64,000 nucleotides of DNA from Harmonia axyridis (lineage: Eukaryota > Arthropoda > Insecta > Coleoptera > Coccinellidae). The DNA is taken from positions 3,658,001-3,722,000 of the forward strand of contig NC_059506.1 in the NCBI RefSeq assembly GCF_914767665.1, written 5' to 3'. The translations under genes were made by a program, and so were the position numbers. Positions within the stretch are counted from its first letter, which is position 1; each line of letters begins with the position of its first letter. The notes under the pieces were generated by a model, which ran no database searches, was not told the DNA's origin, and saw nothing but the letters and a program-made list of their open reading frames with translations. Shown here piece by piece: positions 56,206 through 64,000 of this stretch.

Positions 56206-56945
56206 ATGTCAAATTCACCGTTATTCATGAGTTTTCGCAACATATTTTTTTATGCCGGGTTCTGGAATTCGAATCCAACTAAAATTTACAACCTTTATGG
56301 CTATTTGGTATTGATAAATAATTTTTATTTCATGACGGCATTCATTCTTCTGACGAAAAATTCTAAGGACCTTTCGGATTTCGGCTTCAACTTTAGTTCA
56401 ACATTGACACTAGTTGTCACATTACTGAAAATTTCGATTTCGAGAACCACCAAATTTCAAAAAATTATTTCCGAAATATTGAAGAACGATGAGTATCTGA
56501 ACAGTGTATCTCTGGATATTATCCGTAAAAAATACCTGCACCATACTAGTGTTCCGTTTAAGATTGTCAATTTATATGAGAAGACTATGGGTGGCACTTT
56601 GATTTGCAATTTTCTGCTATCTTTGTTTCTTTACCTGAAAAATAGAAGTGCAGAACCATCTATCGAGAAACCTTTCGCTTTTAATTTTTGGATACCTTTT
56701 GACGAACAGAAATATTACCTAATGGCGCATATTTATTTGAATCTTGTTGCCCTTTCGGTAGGTTTTATCGTGATTTCTGGTGATTTTTTAGTATTGGCAC
56801 CGGTTTTGTACATCAATTGTAGAATAAAAACACTTAAGTTTGTTCTGAGGAATCCAAGTTTGTTCCTCGATAAAAATGATCCATCCAGAGAGAACTATTT
56901 CAATTTGGTAAGGACTTGCGTTTCGGAACATCAGGCTATAATTAG
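56206..56945 (+). CDS. OrB exon 1
   Basis: It starts at ATG 56206 and encodes residues 1-246 and two bases of R247, one residue shorter than OrA. The donor is GTGCGT at 56946. Confidence 0.92.
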
Positions 56946-59900
56946 GTGCGTATTCATAAATTCTATAATTCTCATTTTTTTTATTCAATAAGTATACGGA
57001 AAAAACGCATCTTCATAAACTAGAGATTTAGTTTCAGAAGACGACGACATCTTTGTCGAAAGGATTCGTTGAATGTTTATGAAGATTTTGTGTATTAGTG
57101 TATGGTTGCTTTAACTACACTATTTTATAATAGATAATTACTGAATACTCATTATTTTTTTTGTAGGGATCGAGAGATATTCAACTCTATTATGATGTTC
57201 ATTACCTTATGTGATTTTTTATTCCATTCTACTCAAATCGCAGGGCTTTTAGTGTCCGTTGTAGCAGTAAGTGATAATTAGTATTTTTCGTTTGATGAAC
57301 ATTCAAAAAAAGATGTAAAATTGCTTCATTCGATAATAACATTCAAATATTCCTGAAATTGAAGAGTTATTTTGAATGCATACTCATTTATTGACATGTT
57401 CTGGTAGACTGCAAATAATGAACGAAGAATCCCTGAGTATTCTATTAGGTATAGAATTGTAATGAATGTGAATGATAATTCGCAATAACTACAGGCTCAT
57501 TGGAAGGATATTCAACAAATTCCCGTTTCTATCTCAGTAGAGTGAACGCAAACGAAGTCGTTGTCACCCCTCACATTTATTAGGCATTAATTCCTTCATC
57601 CTGGCTTAAGATAAACACCCCAGGGTGGTTGGCACTGTCGATATCCCACGATAAAACAACTAGGTTCCAATTCCAAGAGATTTGTACAGGATGTCAAAGC
57701 AATAAAAATTTAGTCGTAAAAACTCTAGGGAGTATTAAATGGCCCAAAACTTAGAACATGAAAATCTGTTTTATTCGGAGGGACCACCAGCGGTACGTTT
57801 TTGAATTTTAGGCGGGTGCTAACGGTACAACCCCATGTCAATAGTACATAACATGGGGTGGAACCAATAATCTAGGTACATAAGGACAATCACTCTGATT
57901 GGACGAAAGGAAAAAGAAGATAGACCCTTAGAAAAATTTGGTAGAAGGAGGGTGACGATTATTCAACTATAAAAACAATAGTTTGCAATTCGGTAGACAG
58001 TTAGAGTTAGAGTTCAAGTGGAAGTTCGGGTTCGGTTCGGAAGTTGGGACCAAAAGGGGAATTCGGCCCTGAGTTAAAGTTCGATTCTAAGTTGAATAAA
58101 GTTCAAGTCGGTTTTCGGGAACGGTTTTCAGGAAAGGTACAAATAGGGAATTTGTTGAAAGGTTTATTTGAACAGTGATTGTGATATCCAGGGTAAGGAT
58201 ATTTAATTTAATCTTATATATATTGTTGTTTGATGATTTTTCTCCTTATAAAAGATTAACCAAAATAGTCCAAGATTGTCGAGTGTTATAATTTTTTCTT
58301 ATTTATACTCTTAAGGTGTTTGCCATAGGCTAGTAATGTGCAAATTTTATTAACTGTATTTTCTCATTAATTATTTCAATCCATTATTAAACTTTGTTAT
58401 TCAAGAATACTTGGTCTCATTCAGTGAAACACCTCCTAGAAAAAAATCAAATATAAGACTTATCCTAGTGCATAAGCCGGACGCACGAAAGGTTCTTTTA
58501 TAAAAGAGAAATTGTGTTAATTTCAAAATAACTGTACTGGCCGGAACTATAGAAAGCCGCTCTTCTAATAAGTTCCTTTTTTTTTAAACATTAACACCCA
58601 ACTACAGGCAAGATTATTACAGAATGGTCAAAATTTGACTAGAGGTTCCGTAAATACAGCCGAAGTTTTGATTAACTTTCAATTTTAAAACTTCAGAAAA
58701 GATCGCTTTGCATTTGGATTTGGAATGAAAATTTGAAGCCATGTGCTGATAGCGGAACTAGAACGATAAAAAATCCAAGAAGAGAATTGAAAAGAATTTA
58801 CGTAGATAATATTTCCGAGATCACAAAGCAGACGCGGTAGAGATTTTGAAAATTAACATAAAAAATTCAGGCCATGTTTTGAATTTTATTTTGATCGTGT
58901 AACTAGAACTATAGATAATTCAAGATGAGAATCTGAAGAAAATCACTTAATAAAGGGTTTTTCAATAAGATATTTCATTTTGATGTAAAAAAACTAGTAT
59001 ATTTCAAGAACAACTAATGGATGTTTATTTCATTGTAAAGAGGAAGGTATGACAATAAATATGCAAAAGAATATGTGCCAAATGGCCGCTATGGTTTCGG
59101 TTGCACCACCATATACTTCACATGAACTTTTCCAAGGATGATAACTTGTAATAAACTGGCCTGTAGTTGGGTGTTAATGTTTAAAAAAAGGGAACTTATT
59201 AGAAGAGCGGCTTTCTATAGTTCCGGCCAGTCCAGTTATTTTGAAATTAACACAATTTCCCTTTTATGAAAGAACCTTTCGTGCGTCCGGCTTATGCACT
59301 AGGATAAGTCTTATATTTGATCTTTTTCTAGGAGGTGTTCCACTGAATGAGACCAACTATTATTGAATAACAAAGTTTAATAATGGATTGAAATAATTAA
59401 TGAGAAAATACAGTCAATAAAATTTGCACATTAGTAGCCTATGGCAAACACCTTAAGAGTAAATAAGAAAAAATTATAACACTCGACAATCTTGGACTAT
59501 TTTGGTAAATCTTTTATAAGGAGAAAAATAATCAAACAACATATATAAGATTAAAATAAATATCCTTACCCTGGATATCACAATCACTGTTCAAATAAAC
59601 CTTTCAACAAATTCCCTATTTGTACCTTTCCTGAAACCGTTTCCGCAAACCGACTTGAACTTGATTCAACTTATCTTATCTCAACTTCCGAACCGAACCC
59701 GAACTTCCACTTGAACCCCAACTCTAACTCTAACTGTCTACCGAATTGAAAACTATTGTTTTTATAGTTGAATAATTGTCACCCTCCTTCTACCAAATTT
59801 TTCTAAGCGTCTATCTTCTTTTTCCTTTCGTCCAATCAGAGTGATTGTCCTTATGTACCTAGATTATTGGTTCCACCCCATGTTATGTACTATTGACATG

Positions 59901-61397
59901 GGGTTGTACCGTTAGCACCGCCTAAAATTGGGAACCATTATGGACGCACCACCGTTGGTGGTCCCTCCGAATAGAACAGATTTTTATGTTCGAAGTTTTG
60001 GGCCATTTAAACTTCCCTAGTGTTTTTACAACTACATTTTTATTGCTTTGACATCCTGTACAAATCTTTTGAAATTGGAACCTAGTTGTTTTATCGTGGG
60101 ATATCGACAGTGTCAACCACCCTGGGGTGTTTATCTTAAGCCAGGATGAAGGACTTAATGCCTAATAAATGTGAGGGGTGACAACGACTTCGTTTGCGTT
60201 CACTCTACTGGGATAGAACCGGGAATTTGTTGAATATCCCTTCAATGAGCCTGTACTAATTGTAAATTATTATTCACATTCATTACAAACTTAAAAAAAT
60301 TTCAATTTTTAATGTCTAGAATCGATTGTGAAAGCATAAACTTCTTTCACTTGAATCACAAAACATCGTAACATTTGCACTAGTAATGCCCGCCACTCAC
60401 GAGCCGTTTTTTCGAGCGTTTGGAAGCAGGCGTCCAAGTGGCTTGCGTCCAAATGGTAGCTAGTCTACACAGACTGCCATCGAAACCTGCCACTCGAGAG
60501 GTTGTTTTATTGAGTATCCAGGTGGGATTTCAGATGATCATAGACAGCTGGCAATTTATCAGGTAGCGTACCGAATTCTTGTGCAAAATGAAAGAATTTT
60601 TGATAGGTTTCATCGAAATATTTAGGCAGACAACCTGTCGATGGAAAATAAAAAGTTCAGCATACGCAAACAGGAATATCAAAAATAAAATTACAGAATG
60701 AAAGAGTAGATGTAAATTTCTATTTGACCGATATCGTTTTCCATCGTTATTGACATTGAAATAAACATTCATTAATTTCTCTTAAAATATACGCGTTTTC
60801 TTTAATATCGAAGTGACAGCTCTTTTTGGAAAACAACTTCAGTATAACAACTGATATTTTAGCTAATTTTATTTCAAATTAGCTAATAACATTTATAGTT
60901 TCCGACATATTTTTTGACTTACGGATTCTTCATTCGATACGTAAACAGAAAATTAATTAATTAATCATATATCATCCAATTCCAATTTATAGTGAAAAAC
61001 GTATGTTATATCGTTGACAATGAGATAACTCAAAAAAGGGCATTTTGAGTAATCGCAGCATACCACTTGAAAACTGATTATTGAGCATGCCATCAGGTGG
61101 TTCTTAAAATTTGAAACTCTGTGGTACTCAGAATAAGAGAGATAGACCAAACATATGTTATATATTCGAAATCAGGGGAATAAGAGCTAGTCAAATATAG
61201 GAAAATATACAGGGTGCTCCATTTGAAAAAATGAGGTTGAAATCAATATGTTGTCCACTCTGTATATATTTCGTTTTGAGAAATTATTTTAAAAAACACT
61301 AGTCAATTTCGTGAAACTTTTATAGAAAACATATTTTTGTTCCTCTTTTAGTAGTAAAGTTAAAGGGGGGGTCAAATTATGGTGAAAAACCCGGTAC

Positions 61398-61429
<32 letters not shown>

Positions 61430-62184
61430 TTTTATTTAATCCTTTAAGACACTACATGGTGTATAGGACAGGTCACAATAAGAAAACTAAACAACTAAGA
61501 AGTCACATAAATACTCATTTACAGAATAGAAACCTTTTTTTAAGAGGAGGTTCTTGATTTCTTTTTTGAACAATTTTGAATTCAAAGACTTCACAGATGG
61601 TGGCAAATGATTGTATAACTTAATACTTCGGTACAATGGAGAGCATTCAAATTTATGAGTCCTATGTTTAGGTAATAGAAAAATTTGCGTATTTCTAGTT
61701 ACATAATTATGATGACTTGATAATTTCATCCATTTGTCTTCATTTTCCTTTGCGTACAGTAAGCATTTGAAAATGTATATCGAGGGTAGGGTTAAGATTC
61801 CATTCCCAATAAAGACTGGCTTACAAGACGCTAACATATTGAGGTTGAATATTGTACGTAATACTCGTTTCTGAGCTACAAAAACTCTGGAGAAGTCGGG
61901 GCTACTTCCCCAGAGCAAAATGTTATAAGACAGATGGCTATATATATATTCAAATCAATCAAATTTGAAGTAAATTAAGAACGACATTCAGAATGAACGA
62001 ATTAAATTTAAACTAGTAAGAATAAATCAAGCAATGATATGAAAAAAAAAGGTTCAATTTCATATTTTATTTTCAGAGCGAATCTGTGTCCGATGTGGTT
62101 AATCTTTTACCTTTAGCATGTGGAACATTAGTCTTCTTTCAGCTATTTATCGTTTACTGGCATGGGCAAATACTGATAGAGGAG
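56206..62184 (+). CDS. Odorant receptor (7tm_6 family), OrB, 3' end outside window
   Basis: Tandem paralogue of OrA. Exons 56206-56945, 57167-57266 and 62077-62184 have the same phases and give residues 1-316; two further exons like OrA's are expected past 64000. Changes from OrA cluster in the first two-thirds: SSTLTLV for GATLTVV, TLLKIS for SFVKIL, NFWIPF for NNYWMPF, YLNLVALSV for YTNVVCTSV. The C-terminal part of exon 1 is almost unchanged. No stop or frameshift is seen, so the copy looks functional. Intron 2 is 4.8 kb against 1.6 kb in OrA because of the LTR-like pair and a LINE tail. Confidence 0.9.
57167..57266 (+). CDS. OrB exon 2
   Basis: The acceptor TTTTTTGTAG ends at 57166; the donor is GTAAGT at 57267. 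It encodes residues 248-280, almost identical to OrA exon 2. Confidence 0.92.
57458..58606 (+). mobile_element. LTR-like element, plus orientation (left arm of inverted pair)
   Basis: It begins TGTAATG and ends ACTACA. A TATAAAAA box lies at 57968 and AATAAA at 58095, followed by AAGTTC-rich sequence, the layout of a retrotransposon LTR. No gag/pol sequence is attached. The reverse complement occupies 59162-60287 with high similarity. Confidence 0.6.
59162..60287 (-). mobile_element. LTR-like element, minus orientation (right arm of inverted pair)
   Basis: It begins TGTAGTTGGG (inner end) and ends CATTACA (outer end), and is the inverse of 57458-58606. The 555 bases between the arms match OrA intron 2 (about 46690-47230), so they are ordinary receptor intron and not element sequence. 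Confidence 0.6.
60290..61395. other. OrB intron 2, unrecognised
   Basis: No coding signature. 60725-60845 resembles 18060-18190. A TACAGGGTGCTCC terminus near 61209 hints at a foldback-type remnant. Confidence 0.4.
61397..61920 (-). mobile_element. LINE 3' end in OrB intron 2
   Basis: Minus-strand ORF 61918-61487: LWGSSPDFSRVFVAQKRVLR, then YKLF-like LYAKENEDKW and LYRSIKLYNHLPPSVKSLNSKLFKKEIKNLL, the C-terminus of a jockey/CR1-like RT. It ends in a (TAA)n tail on the minus strand, at 61397-61424. It is absent from OrA, so the insertion followed the duplication. Confidence 0.85.
62077..62184 (+). CDS. OrB exon 3
   Basis: The acceptor TATTTTCAG ends at 62076; the donor is GTGAGT at 62185. 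It encodes residues 281-316, differing from OrA exon 3 at very few positions. Confidence 0.92.
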
Positions 62185-62449
62185 GTGAGTGAATAATCTT
62201 TTTCGGTTACAATTTCCATTTTCATAGATTCAAAAGTATTGCATCACCTTATACACATACGAAGGAATTTTTCAATATCAACAATTTTTTTTGGGTGTTG
62301 TTATGAATCGTTCTGAATCGTAACATATTTTTCGCAAAAAACAGATGGTTAGTGCGAATATTTTGAATGTGAAAGCAGTTGAATTTTACGAATTTGACAA
62401 CCAAAATGAGACGCAAGTGAGATTCACCGAAATTTCAACTCTGGATTAT

Positions 62450-62965
62450 ACAGAGTGATTATAATTAATATTCAAATGTCAGCTACAAATAATGGCCAAA
62501 AACTCTTTATTTCAAAGGGCATCCCTTGAAAAACTATTCAGCTATTAGATTATTATTATTAGGATTAGAAAAACCTGATAAAGATAGTTTCGAAATTAAT
62601 TATTATGTTCAATAAGATGAAGAAATACTGGGTGTGCTATTTGAAATAAGAAAGTTTTTGGCCATAACTTGTAGTTAATGTTTGAACATTAATTATGAAT
62701 TTTTTCTGCATAGAAAAAGCCACTATGTCTACTTGGAAAAAAAATCTGCATTGTAACTGATTTCTTCATTAATTACGAATTAGAAGAACTTCATATTTTC
62801 AATTTTTCGCCATTTTCTCGTAAATGGTGCTCCTAAGGATGGAGTGATCTGAAACAACTCATCATTATTCGAGTGAGCGATTCCGATTTCGAATTCATAT
62901 ACAGGGTGTTACGATGAAAAAAGTGTAACTCTGGTCTATATATTTGTTTTAGAACACCCTTTATA
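62450..62965. repeat. Imperfect palindrome, MITE debris
   Basis: AATGGCCAAAAACTCTTTAT near 62493 is mirrored by AAGAAAGTTTTTGGCCAT near 62647. A TACAGGGTGTTACG terminus lies near 62901. No coding content. Confidence 0.45.
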
Positions 62966-62966
62966 T

Positions 62967-63893
62967 AGGGTGTTTTTTTTCTAGGTATATAACTTTAAGT
63001 TGGCATTTCTGTTCAAGATAGCTACTGATCTGAAAGCTGCCAAGTGATTTATTCTCAGTTTGGTTTGTCAATTCATCATAAATAGACTCACGCCTGAACA
63101 ACGCTTGCAAATAGTGCAATTTTATTTCGAAAATAATGGTTCTGTGCGGAATACGTATCTCGCAATACGTCCATTAGCGATGAATCGCACTTCTGGTTGA
63201 ATGGCTACGTCAACAAACAAAACTGCCGCATTTGGAGTGAAGCTAATCCTCAAGTGTATGTCGAAACACCATTACATCCAGAAAAACTGACTGTTTGGTG
63301 CGCTTTATGGGCTGGTGGCATCATTAGTCCGTACTTCTTCAAAAACGATGATGGCTTAAACGTTACAGTCAATGGTGATCGGTATAGAGCCATGATTACT
63401 AACTTTTTCATTCCTGAATTGAACAACCATGATGTCCAGGAGCTGTGGTTCCAACAAGACGGCGCAACATGTCACACAGCTCGTGCCACAATCGATTTAT
63501 TGAAAGACACGTTTGGTGACCACCCAATTTCACGTTTTAGACCTGTGAATTGGCCTCCAAGATCTTGTGATTTAACACCGCTAGACTACTTTCTGTGGGG
63601 ATATGTAAATTAATTGGTCTATGCGGATAAGCCACAAACCCTTGACCATTTGGAAGACAACATTCGCCGTGTTATTGCCGATATACGGCCACAAATGTTG
63701 GAGGAAGTCATCGAAAATTGGACGTCCAGATTGGACTACATCCGAGCCAGCCGTGGCGGTCATTTGCCAGAAATCATATCTGAAATGTAATGCCACAAGA
63801 TTATCTTGCGGATAAATAAAATTCATGTCAATCGAATAATCAATCATTGTTTTATTGCAATTTAAAGTTCTATAGCTCTAAAAAACACTCTTT
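62967..63893 (+). mobile_element. Internally deleted Tc1/mariner-superfamily element, copy 3
   Basis: Left end AGGGTGTTTTTTTTCTAGGT, right end CTCTAAAAAACACTCTTT. The transposase retains HFWLNGYVNKQNC, IISPYFF, WFQQDGATCHTA (second Asp) and WPPRSCDLTPLDYFLWGYV (third Asp); a stop at 63610 breaks it just after this. SVRNTYLAIRP joins directly to the first-Asp region, as in copies 1 and 2. Confidence 0.88.
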
Positions 63894-64000
63894 ATATGAA
63901 AATGATTTAAAATTGTGTTTTACTACCCTTTATACATCACAAAAAAGATTTTCAACACATCTTCATTTACTCCCTCAAGATGAGATCCGCGTCTGGGGTG

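Larger units (their letters stand above)
55490..62430 (+). repeat. Segmental duplication, unit B
   Basis: This is the counterpart of 44640-48450. It is longer because of the inverted LTR-like pair (57458-60287) and a LINE tail (61397-61920). It includes the same LINE and hAT remnants upstream, which dates those insertions before the duplication. Confidence 0.85.

Noticed and set aside
57458..60287. A single foldback transposon with 1.1-kb inverted termini
   Set aside because: The spacer between the arms matches OrA intron 2, so it is host intron; the arms are better seen as two separate LTR-like units.
1..64000. CRISPR arrays, bacterial operons, ribosome binding sites
   Set aside because: Direct repeats here are microsatellites, a three-unit minisatellite and transposon duplications; genes are spliced, so the prokaryotic signals do not apply.

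Overview
The window looks like an insect nuclear genome, AT-rich and crowded with transposable elements. It carries spliced genes with GT/AG introns, insect-type (7tm_6) odorant receptor genes, and Tc1/mariner, hAT, LINE and foldback elements typical of arthropods. A beetle or similar holometabolous insect is plausible, but the sequence alone does not fix the order. No bacterial, CRISPR or organellar features were seen, and I recognised no tRNA or rRNA gene.

Three host genes can be supported, all on the + strand. (1) A complete phenylalanine-4-hydroxylase gene (PAH, Drosophila Henna orthologue) has six coding exons: 6141-6215, 24541-24841, 29963-30322, 33710-33972, 36462-36691 and 40873-41029. 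They join in frame to a 461-residue protein with an ACT regulatory domain and the complete biopterin-dependent hydroxylase catalytic domain. (2) A complete odorant receptor gene, OrA, has five exons: 45363-46105, 46336-46435, 48012-48119, 51974-52129 and 52207-52248, giving 382 aa. (3) A tandem paralogue, OrB, has exons 56206-56945, 57167-57266 and 62077-62184; its last two exons are expected beyond the right edge.

Layout: 1-5540 is a graveyard of LINE and transposase fragments. 5541-41330 is PAH, whose introns are swollen by foldback elements, R2/R4-type LINE tails, LINEs with RNase H, hAT, mariner and Tc1 elements, many nested with readable target-site duplications. 41538-43098 is a large, nearly perfect palindrome just 3' of PAH. 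43100-44850 is LINE debris. 44640-62400 is the tandem odorant-receptor duplication, with its own nested insertions: a hAT inside an IS630-type transposase in OrA intron 3, and an inverted pair of LTR-like elements in OrB intron 2. 62967-63893 is a non-autonomous Tc1/mariner-superfamily element that shares an internal deletion with two other copies in the window.

The genes do not form an operon-like unit. PAH acts in aromatic amino-acid catabolism (tyrosine supply for cuticle and pigment), while the receptors act in antennal sensory neurons. The most informative signals are structural: long hairpin-forming repeats in and next to PAH, a shared-deletion transposon family, and datable nesting inside a young receptor duplication. 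All statements come from reading the sequence by eye; no database search was run.
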